Source: Adiantum capillus-veneris (lineage: Eukaryota; Streptophyta; Polypodiopsida; Polypodiales; Pteridaceae). Taken from it: a stretch of 64,000 nt of DNA. Both the position numbers and the translations under genes were made by a program. Each line of letters starts with the position of its first letter. Positions within the stretch are counted from its first letter, which is position 1. Positions 1-11,287 of the stretch are shown in pieces. The stretch covers positions 9,688,830-9,752,829 of the forward strand of contig CM043954.1 of the NCBI GenBank assembly GCA_014529385.2, given 5' to 3'. The notes below the pieces were generated by a model. That model saw only the letters and a program-made list of their open reading frames with translations, was not told the origin of the DNA and made no database searches.

Positions 1-2
1 GG

Positions 3-2642
3 GTGTTCATTGATGATTTCTGCATTTATAGCTCAAAATCATTGCATCTACAAAGGGTAGAAGAAGGTTTAAAGAAGCTCTACGACATGGGAGGTTAACT
101 CAACCCCGACAAGTGCCACATAGGTGAGGATGAAGTGATCTTGCTCGGTCACAAGGTTTCCTATAAAGGCATTGAGGTGGATCCTTCAAAGGCAAAGGCT
201 CTTATTGAGCTCCCATCACCGAAGAGTCTTAAGGAGGTCATCTCTTTCATTCAGAAGGTGAAGTATATGTCACGCTTCATTCACTTAGCCTCGGAGTTGC
301 TTCATCCTTTGCAAAAGTTGACACAACAAGTAGAATTTGCATGGTCTGATGAGCTTGAAGAGTATTTTTGTAACATTAAAGTCATTTTGTCAGAGCTACC
401 AACACTCATGCCTCCTTGTTGGGAGTACACATTCTTTGTTAGCTCTAGTGTTGGAAGGGAAACAATTGGTGCTGTGTTGCTACAACATGATCCCCACAGT
501 ACAAGGATGCGACCCATCTACTTTGCTAGTAGGGTCATGAATGCTTTGGAGAGAGACTACACAAAAGCAGAACTCATGATGCTTTCTCTCATGTTTGCGG
601 TGAGAAAGTTTAGATCCTACCTGCTACCAAAACCTTTTGTAATTCTCACTGCAGAAAATTTGTTCCCTTGGGTGTCATCTCAAATGAATCTTAGTACTAG
701 GATCTCAAAGTGGATTATGGAGTTGCAAGAGTTCCAATACTCTTTCAAGGTAGAAGATAGTGTGCGTGCACAATTGGCAGGGATTCTCACTTATAGGGTA
801 CATGAGAAGGAAATTAAGGTGCCTCAAGTAAAGACCCTACCATTGCCACCACCAAAAAGTATTCCCAATGCTTTTACCTTGTTCTTTGATGGAGCTTTTC
901 GACGAGCCATAGGGAAAACAAGGGGAGGGCTAGTGTTGCTCAACCCAAGTGGAGAGGTGGTCATGAAAGAGAAGGTCAATCTACCAGGTTCAACTAGCAA
1001 CAATGAAGCAGAATACGACACACTACTTCATGGTTTGAAGATGTGCATTGGCCAAGGGATAAAACGTCTCATGGTAAAGAGAGATGCACTTCTCATTGTT
1101 AAACAGATTTTAGTCATTTGGGCATGCAAGAATGAAAGCTTAAGGTCAAAAGTTCATGCCATTCGTAGGATGTTTAATCAGTTTGAAGAAGTGCAACTAT
1201 ATCATATTCCGAGGAAACAAAATGAAGATGCCGATTTACTTGCACAACAAGCAGTTACATGTGTTGAGAGAGAAGTGCAGGTCATTATGGTGGCAGCAGC
1301 TGTCAAGCAACCGAGATACCAGGGATTGGAGTCATTGGCTCCCATTATTGGCTACATTTTGGAGGGTGAGTTTCCACAAGATTTCACGAAGGCTCAGAAG
1401 AAGAGACTCATGAAGAAGGCAAGTTTCTATCTCTTCCTAGAAGGCTCCCTCTATCAAAGAGGGAAGGATCAAGTGTGCAGAAGAGTACCAACTATCGAGG
1501 AAATTCCAGCCATTCTAAAAGGTTTGCATGAAGAGGCATGTGGTGGTCATTTTGCCCAAGAATCAACTGTGAAGAAGATTTTGCTTGCGGGGTATGTTTG
1601 GCCAAGCTTGCATGTGGATGTTCAACATTGGTGTAAAAGCTGTCACAATTGTCAGATAAATGGAAATAGAAGGTTGGTGCATGGCCCGAGGCAAATAGTG
1701 CTTGCAAATGGACCCTTTGAAAAGTGGGGCATTGATGCTATGGATCCTCTGCCTAGGACAAAAAATGGTAAACTCTACATTCTAGTGGCTGTAGACTATA
1801 TGACTAGGTGGGTGGAAGCTCAAAGTGTGGCAAGAGTGAATGAGAGGACAGTTAGCAAGTTTGTGTACAATCACATTTGTTGCAGATTTGGCACACCTTT
1901 GGAGATTGTTTCTGATAATGGTCCAGGGTTTAGGAAGGGCTTGCTCACAGAAGTTTGTGAAGAGCTTCACATTCTACATCGTCATAGCACACCATACTAC
2001 CCACAGTCAAATGGTTTGGTGGAGAAGGCTAATGGTGTCATTGCAGGAATCATTAGAAAGATGGTGCAAAACAAGACAAAATTATGGGATGACTTCTTGG
2101 ATGGTGCCTTGTGGGCATATCGAACCACATATAGGGAAGCCACGGAGTTCACACTATTTCACTTGGTCTATGGTCAAGAGGCTTTGCAGCCTATCGAGCT
2201 CGACATTCCAACAATGCGACTTCATGGCAAAGGAGCACAAGATGATGAAGAGGTATGGATGGATCGACTTCTTACGTTAGTGGAGCTTGAGTGGAAAAGA
2301 GAAGCAGCATATGAGTGCTACAAGAGGGAAGCCACACAAGCGAAAGAAACGCACGACAAGAAACTGAAGGACAAAGGCATCAAGGAAGGAGAGCTTGTGA
2401 TAAGGTATGACAATCGACTTGACAATCGTTTTGATGCCAAGTTTGAAACTAGATGGCAAGGGCCATACATAGTCAAGAAGGCTTCCAATTCTAGTTACTA
2501 TCAGCTTATGGACTTGAATGGTAAAGAGCACTCCAGGAAGGTAAACGGGTATCGCTTGAAGCCCTATTTGAGACGCCTTCTACCAAAGGATCTACCAAAG
2601 ATCTGCCAAAGGCCGCTGTCTCATGTAAGTATTGTTACATGA
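3..2642 (+). pseudogene. E1 pol: RT C-terminus, RNase H, archaeal-type RNase H, integrase
   Basis: The frame starts with the RT catalytic motif FIDD (bases 6-17), has a TAA stop at 96-98, then is open from about 99 to the stop at 2640-2642. In order: RT thumb, first RNase H (about 415-760), second RNase H (about 870-1240), zinc-binding H2C2 (1527-1655), integrase core, and a GPY/F-like end (WQGPY near 2453). The first RNase H has lost its leading Asp (Ser in VSSSVG) and a later one (LTAEN). The second keeps D (FFDGA), E (NNEAEY), D (KRDAL) and D (NEDAD). The integrase keeps D (GIDAMD), D (VSDNG) and E (VEKANG). The nonsense codon in RT makes this copy defective, but most of the ORF is unusually well preserved for this window. 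Confidence 0.88.
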
Positions 2643-2762
2643 AGCATGAGTGTAACTCCAGACAAAATTCTGAGGGGCCAAACAATGAAGATCTCGTCAA
2701 GGACTCTGAAGCACTCTCTTTGGAAAAGATGCTCTATGATGGTACATGAATATACCCTCATC

Positions 2763-2777
2763 CTGGGGGAGGGCTAA
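2763..2777 (+). promoter_or_regulatory. E1 polypurine tract (plus-strand primer)
   Basis: A G-rich purine run (TGGGGGAGGG, then CTAA) lies directly before the TG that starts the 3' LTR at 2778. This is where plus-strand DNA synthesis is primed in LTR elements. Confidence 0.7.
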
Positions 2778-4582
2778 TGATAGCCGTTTTTCGGCTCTCC
2801 ATAATTGCCATAGTAAGTTACTCCACCCTACCAAATTCACCCAAACGCTATGGCTATCCCTACCATTTCACTGTACATAGACGTGTGTGAGTTAGGGGGC
2901 TTTTCCCATATCTTCTTAAAAACCCTCAGCTAGCTAGTCATTGGGCTAGTTGAGCCAAAAAAATAAAAATAAAAAAAAAAGAAAAGTATATTATGGCCTC
3001 TTTGTGTGTAAATATTTCATTGTATGTATGGCCTAAATATAGGGATTTTTAATAATCATTTTGGTATTTTATTTAGCTATTTCTACTTAGGTGTGTGTTT
3101 TATTAAACCTATGTACACCTTCTTTCATCCTCTTACACCATAATTATATTTTTTGCCAATATGTACATACTCTAACCTCATATTTTTCCTTTATACAAAT
3201 CACTCCCACATTTTCACCCTCACCCTCGTGAAAACAAAAAATTGATTTCTACTCATTGGTTACGTTTATTATATTATTTACTTGCATACCTTTTCCTCTT
3301 TCACCCAAAATAATTCAAGGAGGGACCATATCATATGATTCCAATATCTTTCCATATCCATAACTCCTCCATATTTTTATTATTATTTTTACTCATTATT
3401 CTAACACAATGTGCTCATTCAGCTAAAGTCCATGAATAGTCCATACACTAGTCCCACCATGTATATATTTCTTTATTCACCAATAATCCTCCTCCATGCA
3501 TGGGTCAAGGGCAACTTGGATGCTTTGTATTATAATATGACAAAGGAGAGGCTCACTCTTGGATGCATTGTACAAATTCAACAAAGGAGGGGGCCACTAA
3601 AAGACTTTTGCAGACATAAAAACAGGCTTTTTGGTGAGAATTTTGGCACCTATCTCCACTCCGAATTTGGAGCGGTGGTCAAAAGAGAAAATGTAGCCCA
3701 CGCTCTGAATAATCACCTCAAAGTCTTTCATGATTTTTGGAGCTACCAACGGTGAGCTATGATTTTTTGAGTGGACCCCAGTCTGCCCACTTTTCTCACA
3801 AGTAGCCCTTAGTCTTCTCTCACCCTTCCACACACCTACTCACTCTTACACACCCCTCCCTCTCCTTCCCTCACTCAAACCTGCAATTTACATGGCTTCT
3901 CCTACCCTCTTCACCATTACCCTTCTCTCTCATCCCTGTAGTTCTTTTATGAACCTCTACATACATACACCCTCTCCATGTCTCTCTCTATTGCTTCTAT
4001 GTTACTATTTCATTTACCTCTCCTAAAAATATCTAAAATTCAGCATCTTAACCATGATAACTTCTGCAAATTGAGGATTTTTCATCAACAAATCCTGTTT
4101 TCATCGTGGTGGTCAACAGTGGCGGCGGCGTAAATGAGCGAAGAAGAAGAAGAAGACCAGTGGTCATTTTTTCCACAATCTACACAAGGGTGAGTTCCAG
4201 CTTCTTCAAAGCTTCACCATCTCAATGATTCTCTTTTAATTCACCCCTCTTCCTTCATCAAATCAACTCATCCTACCCATTGTAAATGTATCACTAACAA
4301 TTCTAGTGATTATTACCACTAACAACTAACTTCTCTTGTAAAAATGCACCCACACTATCAACATATGGAGTAGGCAACCGCACAAGTAAACCAAATTCAC
4401 TCACTCCCATTGAAGTTTCTCTCCTTTCACCACATCAATAATTCTCTTACTTGAGCCCACATCCATGTGACTCAAGAGAAAAGAGAGACCCCATTCTCAT
4501 TTGAAATTCATAAAAATTCATAATCTTTGATCTTTCCTAATAAAATTGATTAGGCTTAATCCTAATTAAGGCTTCTAAAACC

Positions 4583-4590
4583 TATAAATA
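4583..4590 (+). promoter_or_regulatory. TATA box in E1 3' LTR
   Basis: TATAAATA followed by GAACCC and a run of short pyrimidine blocks, the usual layout of a plant LTR promoter. Transcription would start about 30 bp downstream and be directed rightward, into E2. Confidence 0.6.
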
Positions 4591-5087
4591 GAACCCATCC
4601 CTCCTTGTAAAAGACATCACTATACCATTGCACACTAGATTGAGTGTAGCACATGCCAGTTCTATCTCGGTTGTAAAGAGAGAGTAAGATTTCTATACAC
4701 CATCACTTTGGTGCATAGTAAAGCTTGAGCTAGTTTGAGTGAGTGCGAGTAGAAGATATTCTTCCTACCATTGTTGTATCTACCCCAACATCAATGAATT
4801 GGTAGTTTTGGGTGCAATTCATGTCCAAAGGCTCACGCTTCTCCTCCAATTTGGCTTGGCAAACTCATTCAGCTTCATAAGGTGACTTGTTTCATTGAAG
4901 GTTGTTGTTTTGTTGCTTGTGATTCATTGGCTATTGTTTGGCTACCATTTTAAGAGGGTGGATGGTGAGAGGGCTCCCATAACCCTAAGACAATGTGCTA
5001 GTGATGCTATAACCAAATCTTGTCACTTGATTCGCAAGCTCTAAGTTCTTTTTTGTGAAAAATATAAAGTTGAAGCTAAGTTGTACA

Positions 5088-5090
<3 letters not shown>

Positions 5091-5122
<32 letters not shown>
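5091..5122 (+). repeat. (TC)16 microsatellite
   Basis: Sixteen uninterrupted TC units within the presumed R/U5 part of the E1 LTR. Confidence 0.95.
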
Positions 5123-5125
<3 letters not shown>

Positions 5126-5425
5126 TTTTAGTGTGTGAGAGTGTTCCATTGGTGTTAGGGTTAGTGTAAATTTCTTGCTTGTTTGTGGGTTGCTCCAACG
5201 ATTCTCCTCTTTTGCGTCCTAGTTCGCTCCGAAACTAGGAGGTGCCCCTTGTGTAGTTGGGATTTGGGTGTGGGTTTGTTGTTTTGGTTTGTGTTGTGTT
5301 GTGCCCCAGCCCCATTGAGCAGCACGGGAGCCTTGAAGGGTGTCTAGAGGTTGATCTTCTTGTTGCCCGCCCCGGACCGCCTCAGTGTTACTGGGCTGCT
5401 GTTCTTCAGTCTGGTTATGACCCGA

Positions 5426-7217
5426 CTATTGTTCTGTTTCCTGTCTTTCCTGTTGTTCCCTAGTCTGGTCTGGTTGTTCTGGCTGTGACTGGCCTCCTTC
5501 ATCTGGACATGTCCCACCAATACCAGGTTCTGGGGGTGGAGATGGTGGTGGGGCATCATCATCATCCTGTGTATGCCCAGCTTCTTGATCATCCTCCTCC
5601 TTATCAGCTTCATCTGCTTCTTCTTCTTCATCCTCCTCTGGGGATGTCTGCTGCTCAATATAATCCATGATGGCTTGGTTCATCAAAGCATTTTTGAACT
5701 CACTCACCTTGTCCTGCAAATCACTTTGCAGACTTTCCATCAAGGACTTTAAATTTTCTAAATAAAAAACAGCATTGCCTGCGGGGTTCAAAATTTCAGA
5801 CAAGCTATTGTAGATGTATCTCTCTGTCAGCGAATGCTTCAGAGCTGTATGGTGTAATAGAAGCTTTCTATATTCTGTCCGCTTCGTTCTGAGCCCCATT
5901 TCAGCTCGCTCGGCAACTCTCAATGCTTCATTCCTTTGATTCTTTATGATCATAATTTTAGACTCAGCTTTAGCTAACTTTTTGTTCAACAACTCCTGAG
6001 CTCTTTCTGATTGAGCTTCCAATACCCTGTGTTGTATGTTCTGCACTTCCTGGGCTTTCTGAAGTGTGGCAATCTGGTGTTGTGCTTCTGCCAAGTCAGC
6101 TTTAATCTTTTTAACTTCATCTTCTGATCCAGCAGCCTCCACCAATTGTCCCATACAGCTGACAATGGTATTCCAAGAGGACTGTATCAGTACTGAACAT
6201 CTGTCTTTGACCGTTGTTGGATCAGAATCAACTGGTTCATATATTGCCATAGGAGCCACATAAGGTAGAGATGCATAATCAGTTTTGGTGAGTAAGAGAT
6301 GCCCTCTTAATTTCTGAGTTTGCATTTGCTGTAACTTATCCTTTTTAACCAGTTGTAGAGGGTTTTGAGAAATGACAGGAACTGTTTCAGACATAGTTGA
6401 GGACGGTGGACCTTTCCCCTTATCCAGTTAATCCTTGCCTTTGTCCCTTGACTGGTCTGGTACCTTTGCCTCAGTGACTGGATTTACCCGATCTTTCCCA
6501 GTAGCACCAGCAGCAACTGTATGTTTGACAACTATCTGATTAGGTACAGTTGTCTCAATGCTCGCCGCCTTTACCTGGCTTTCGATTTGCTTCAAGAATT
6601 CACTGCTTTTGGTCAATGTAATTCTTGGTTTTTTTGAACTACTAGCTTCCTCTGCAGTAGCTTTCCTTTTCAGGTCCTTGGAAGTTGTTTGACTGTCCGT
6701 TTCCTCATCATCTGAGGACAGTTTAATTTTCTTAGATTCAGAAATAGGCTATTCACTCCAAGCCAGCTTTACCTGCTCATTAACATCTGCAGCAGTAGCC
6801 CAATACAGAAATTGCCAGACATACCATGCCTTGAAAATAGTTTGAGATTTCAACTTGGCAGTCTGTTGAAGGACATTATGCGAGAGTATTTGACACAGGT
6901 TGATATGGACTTGTCGATCCAGTATCTTGGCCAACAGCATAGCAAATAATTTTTCTGACACATAAGTAGGGTTATTCTTAAGACTGACTGCTTCGTCTAC
7001 AAACCTGTAAGCAGCGGAGGCTTCCAGTCCTGCTACTGGAACTCCTTGAGCACCTACCTTGCGCTTCTTTCGAGCTGCTTCATCCTCCTTTAGAGCAATA
7101 CTTATTTGCTGCACAGTTGCCACCGATGGTTTAGGCTCATTGGGCATCCGAAATGCAAATGCAATGGCTTCTAGTGTCACTGACACCCTCCTATTATTTA
7201 TCATAGCACTTCTGTTT
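5426..7217 (-). pseudogene. ORF X, C-terminal part (accessory ORF of E2, unknown function)
   Basis: One reading frame of about 597 codons broken by two stops (6749-6751 TAG, 6428-6430 TAA). No family was recognised with certainty. Visible features: a basic patch KKRKV near 7060 of nuclear-localisation type, a second basic patch (SSSKKPR) near 6640, a heptad-rich stretch about 6140-5850 that looks like a coiled coil, and a strongly acidic Glu/Asp tail followed by a Pro-rich run at about 5650-5510. No signal peptide or membrane segment is evident, so it is not an obvious envelope-like protein. After reversing the inversion it continues the plus-strand part at 9671-10350 and lies downstream of integrase in sense orientation. 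Confidence 0.6.
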
Positions 7218-8314
7218 TCTTTTGTAAAACTTGTGATATATGCCATAGAATGGGCCGACCAAAAGCTACAGACATGACTCCCTTAATGCCAATACAACCA
7301 TTGGGAGTATTCATGAAATGGGGATTGGATTTTATGGGACCTTTTAAGAAGGTGACTCCCAAGAAGAACAAGTACATCGTGATGGCTACTTGTTATGTTA
7401 CCAAGTGGTTTGAAGCTAAGGCTCTTCCTGAAAACACAGCCAAGTCAACTGCAAGATTTCTCTTTGAGAATATTGTCTGCCGATATGGATGTCCAGTGGA
7501 AATTGTGACCGATCAAGGGACACATTTCATCAATGATACTATGGGAATCCTATTGGATATGCTTTCAGCCAAGCATCGGAAATCTACACCTTACTATCCC
7601 AGATGTAATGGACAGGATGAAAGTAGCAATAAGATAATTAAGACTATTCTCACTAAGGTGGTACAAAAGAAACCAGACTAGTGGGATTTGAAGCTTCAGA
7701 CTGCTCTTTGGGCTTATAGGACAGCTTATAAGGTAACTACTGGAATGACACCATTCAGAATGGTGTATGGAACTGAAGCTGTGGTTCCTCTGGAGTTTAT
7801 AATACCCAGTCTAAGAATGGCTGTAAAGTATGGACTAGACTTCAACCATAATCTTAAGAAAAGACAGGATGAACTGATGCAGTTTGATGAACTCAGGCAA
7901 AGAGCTATATTGGAATAGGAAATTGTTCAACAAAGAAGGAATCACTGGCATGATCGCTGAATTAAAGTCCGAGAATTCCAGAAAGGAGACTTAGTGCTTC
8001 TATATCAGTCAAGACTGGGTCCAAAGAAGCCGAATTTGAAGATTGCCTGGGCAGGACCTTTTGAGGTTGATTGGGTCTTCTCCAATGGCACAATGAGATT
8101 AAAAGACTTATCGGGACTGATGTTGTCGGGAGTATATAATGGAGCAAAGATCAAACTTTATTACTCAGAGACCAGAGAAACTGGGCTAGAAGAAGTCACT
8201 AAGGAACTGGAGTTAATCAAGAGATACCAGAATCAGATATTTTTGGTCTTTTTCATGTGCAACCAGTTCTAGCTTCCGAACCAGTACCTGAAGAATCAGA
8301 TCAGGCTGATTTAA
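7218..8314 (+). pseudogene. E2 integrase: CxxC, DDE core and GPY/F end (inverted piece)
   Basis: The frame opens at the second half of the zinc domain (CKTCDIC, 7224-7244) and runs through the DDE core: D in GLDFMG (about 7325), D in VTDQG (about 7510), E in DESSNK (about 7620). It ends with a GPF-type motif (AGPFEV, about 8050). Stops at 7679-7681 (TAG), 7916-7918 (TAG) and 7957-7959 (TGA), plus a frame change near 8.21 kb, make it dead. The matching histidines of the zinc domain are on the opposite strand at 10.35-10.5 kb. Past the frame change the tail frame stays open up to the TTAA at 8311-8314. Confidence 0.85.
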
Positions 8315-9652
8315 CACTAGAATGGTAACAGGACACTTTTATGTCCTTGGACACTTTTGTGTCCTGTTAAGTGACCATTTTTCTTGAATTATTTCAAGAG
8401 TATGAAAATGAATTTCTAGGTGCTATAGATCCACAAAGTTGCCTTATGAGTTGAAAAAAACTTAGCATTTTTTTGGAGTATCGATCTCACCATTAACCTT
8501 ACTTTTGCACAACATTTTTGAACCTAAACTGTGTGAAAAAACGGGTCCTGTTTTTGGCTTTTTTTCAATTTTTGGCAACTATACCACTCTAAACTTCATT
8601 TTTGTGAGGTTTAGATTGCTAGAGGTTAGGCCTTCATAGTTCTCAACATGTTTGGATGCTTGTAGGGAGAGCTAAGTGTTAAAATTGAAAGTTATGACCA
8701 ATTTACAAGAATTGCATAATCCTGTTTTTTGGCCAAAATTAGCACTTTTGTGATTTTTTTGGTGGCTTTCTTGATATCCAAATTCAATTTTGATTGTGTA
8801 AGTGTAATGTATAACATAAAGATAATCTTCCTTGAGTTTTGGGGGACCTAATATGCTATATAGCATAGTATATGATGATGGTTGAGTCTTTTGATTGCTG
8901 AAGAATACGATACATTTTAGAGTAGCAAGTATAACTTTCTGAATATTGCTAGTTTCTTAGGCCCATTGTGTGTATTTTGTAGGTAGTAACCATATCTAAT
9001 CAGAGACTACAAACTTGGCTAGATATTGAGTAGTTTCTATGGGTTTCTAAAGGTCATAATGCAAAACCCAGTTTTTTCATGTTTGCTGTATTTAGCACTT
9101 TATCATTGCCCCCAAGGTTCCAATTCTAAGAGATCCATTATCCTTTTGACATGCTCCATGGCTCCTTTTGAATCCAAAGGCCCAAAGGGAACCAAGAAAA
9201 CATGTATATAGTATCTATATTGAGCGTGACTATAGAAACTTTGAAGATAGGTCCGTAGAATGGCAAAAATGCAACTTTTTTGTACCTATTTTTTTTGCCC
9301 AAAAAAAAATTAGTGAGGTAAAAGCAACCATATGTTTTGGTCACCAACCCATTGAAGTTAACGGGGCATTTTATCTCATGTCCTACAAAAATCCCCACTT
9401 TTATTTATATGCAATCAACCCTAAGAGATTGTTGTTTTGGGCAAAATGCACTAGTCCATCAACTTTGGAGGCTTGTAGTGACCAAGTGATGAAAAAAATT
9501 ACAAGTCTCTCATTTTTTCCATATGTAGTAGTTATTGAACTATAAGCTCATGAAAGGATTATTCAAAATGAGTGGATCTACTATGGTTTTGGAATTTTTT
9601 CCCAAAACCCTAAAAGGACACTTTTATGTCCTGCTAGGTTACCATTCTAGTA
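8315..9652. mobile_element. Non-autonomous TTAA-flanked DNA transposon (piggyBac-like ends)
   Basis: The 1,338-bp segment is bounded by TTAA on both sides (8311-8314 and 9653-9656). It has 15-bp terminal inverted repeats, CACTAGAATGGTAAC at 8315-8329 and its complement at 9638-9652, differing only at the outermost base. The motif AGGACACTTTTATGTCCT occurs just inside both ends (8330-8347 and 9615-9632). Removing the segment with one TTAA joins the integrase tail frame to the ORF X frame without a shift, an independent sign of insertion. TTAA duplications and CCCTAGA/CACTAGA-like ends are typical of piggyBac elements. No transposase ORF is inside; a 125-codon plus-strand ORF (9168-9545) resembles nothing I know. 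Confidence 0.75.
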
Positions 9653-9670
9653 TTAAGAACGAGTACTAGT

Positions 9671-10350
9671 ATGGTCCAGCTAGAGTGGGAATTAGTTCAG
9701 AACCAGTATGAACACATTTTCCAAATTTTAAGTGGCGAACGGTCAAATGGTATGCCAGTGATAATTATTACAAGGATGGGTTGCAGTCTTGTCCAATGCA
9801 TGTTTGCCACGTCAGCAACGGCGCACACAAGTCTAGGTGCGGCGAGTGGTGGAGCTTTTATGGCGCGAGCACGTATAACAGTCAGGAGAGTTAGCATTTT
9901 TCCTCATAAATCTCCTGCGCGACGTTTTCCTCCTATCAACCATTCGCCATCGCCAAGCTCCGAGGTTTCTTCACTACAGCCGCAAACATCAATCTCTGAC
10001 GAGACAACTGACTGTCAGACAACCTTACCAGCGACCCCAGGCAACGGCTTTAACACAAGTAAGTCCTCTTCGCCTTTGCATGTTTCATCTTCGTCGACCT
10101 CACAGTGTATGGGTAGAAGGAAACGTTCAGAGAAGATGCAGGAAACTCTTGAAGAAACCGAGGCTATCGTTGCAGAGGCAAAGGCAAGCCTTCCTGTTCT
10201 TCCATACAGTAAAATCCAACGATATGTCTTTACTGATCATGCAATGACCCTGCTACAACTCTAGGATCTGCGAGTTGTATTGCAAGCGACAAGGATTGCT
10301 TTTGATGCAGGGATCATCAAGCAAGTTCTTGATTCCTTTGATGCAGCTTC
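9671..10350 (+). pseudogene. ORF X, N-terminal part (inverted piece of E2)
   Basis: An open frame from ATG 9671 to a TAG at 10262-10264 that continues in frame to about 10350, where the sequence switches to the complement of the integrase zinc domain. The protein is rich in Ser, Thr and Pro in its middle third, has a basic cluster (GRRKR) and a short Glu-rich helix-like run after it. The frame is also open upstream to the TTAA insertion and, across it, to the integrase tail, so the ATG may not be the original start. No family recognised. It would join the minus-strand part at about 7217 once the inversion is reversed. Confidence 0.6.
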
Positions 10351-10516
10351 TGACATCAGCAATCATTGTTTGCCACCACAGACCTGCTTGCAGAATCTTC
10401 TTGTAGGTAACTTCATTGGAAAAGTGTCCACCAGACTCTCCATTATGTGCCTCTGATATAACTTGCATTCTTCCCTCCATTGGAACACATCTCCGAAGTA
10501 TACCATCCACACCCAA
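10350..10516 (-). pseudogene. E2 integrase, first half of H2C2 zinc domain
   Basis: Two histidines with the usual spacing and context (EAHNGESGGHF, then YKKILQAGLWWQTM) end at about 10350. The expected CxxC is missing here; downstream residues on this strand (10350-10253) are the antisense of ORF X. The CxxC and catalytic core are at 7.22 kb on the plus strand. Confidence 0.75.
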
Positions 10517-10582
10517 TCGATAAAGTACTCCTCCAATGATGGTAAATTTCAGGCTTTTTATGATCAGAGCCTTCTTCTGATT

Positions 10583-11287
10583 CTATTTCCAATCTTCTGG
10601 AAAGGCACCTTGGGAAAGGAATTGATAAATATCATACCATTCAGGATCCACTGATTCTTCTGCTTCTGACTGAAATAAATCAGCATCCACTGGTTCATCT
10701 CTCAGAGGTGATTCTGAATATCCTTCTGTACTTCTGGAAAGGAAGTCAGCTCCACAATGGTTTCGGCCAGGCTTATGGAAAATTTTGAACACAAATTCCA
10801 TAAGGAACATCATCCATCTTATTAGCCTGCCTTGAATAATGACTTTGTTAATCAGAAACAGAAGAGCTTGATGATCCACATAAAAATGGAATAACTTCTC
10901 CAATAGGTAATGCCTGAACTTTGTAGCGCTAAAAACCATTCTGAGGGCTTCTCTTTCAGTAGTCGTATAGCCTTGTTCAGCCTGACTGAATCTCCAACTA
11001 GAAAAATAGACCGGATAGTCTATCCTACCATCTGGCTGAGATAATATTGCCCCCATTTCCAATCCTGAAGCATCTATGTGTACATGAAAAATAATATCCC
11101 AATTCGGCTGCCTGAGGACTGGTTTACTGGTAATGGCTTTTTTCAAATTCTGGAAACTCTCCTTACATTCAGCAGTCCAATTGAACTTACTGGTCTTCTT
11201 TGTAAGCTCATATAGTGGTACTGCTTGAGAAGCAAATTTGTGTACAAATCTTCTATAAAAATTCACATACCCCAAGAAAGAACTCAA
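10583..11287 (-). pseudogene. E2 RT C-terminus and RNase H
   Basis: The translation begins with the RT thumb motif (SFLGYVNFYRRFV) and continues into a Ty3-type RNase H: D in VHIDASG, E in TTEREAL, D in FYVDHQAL and the final D in CGADFLSRS are all present. It is in a different frame from the upstream RT part, so a frameshift lies near 11.3 kb. The stop at 10583 lies just before the linker to integrase. Confidence 0.85.

Larger units (their letters stand above)
1..5310 (+). mobile_element. E1: 3' half of a Tat-lineage Ty3/gypsy LTR retrotransposon
   Basis: The window opens inside the reverse transcriptase of a plus-strand Ty3/gypsy element and runs through RNase H, a second RNase H, integrase, a polypurine tract and a long 3' LTR. 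The 5' LTR, gag, protease and most of RT lie outside the window. A second RNase H domain between the first and the integrase is the known mark of the plant Tat lineage. The right end is not fixed: no paired LTR or target duplication is available, and the sequence abuts the 3' end of minus-strand element E2 near 5.3 kb. Confidence 0.85.
2778..5310 (+). repeat. E1 3' LTR (about 2.5 kb, right end tentative)
   Basis: It starts with TGATAGCC right after the polypurine tract. It holds long AT-rich U3-like sequence, a clear TATA box at 4583-4590 and a TC microsatellite downstream. No convincing ORF is present. The right end (CA) is somewhere near 5.23-5.43 kb and cannot be set without the 5' LTR. 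Confidence 0.6.

Noticed and set aside
3411-3755. 114-codon ORF in the E1 LTR
   Set aside because: Lies in U3-like LTR sequence with no recognised motif; composition looks random.
5426-7217. ORF X as an envelope-like protein
   Set aside because: No signal peptide or transmembrane segment; acidic tail and basic nuclear-type patches point elsewhere.
9168-9545. 125-codon ORF inside the TTAA element as a possible transposase
   Set aside because: No DDD-type motif, no zinc-binding end and atypical composition; too short for a piggyBac transposase.
8315-9652. Reading the TTAA element as a CACTA (En/Spm) transposon
   Set aside because: Right end reads TAGTA rather than TAGTG and the flanks give exact TTAA rather than a clean 3-bp duplication. 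Kept as an alternative only.
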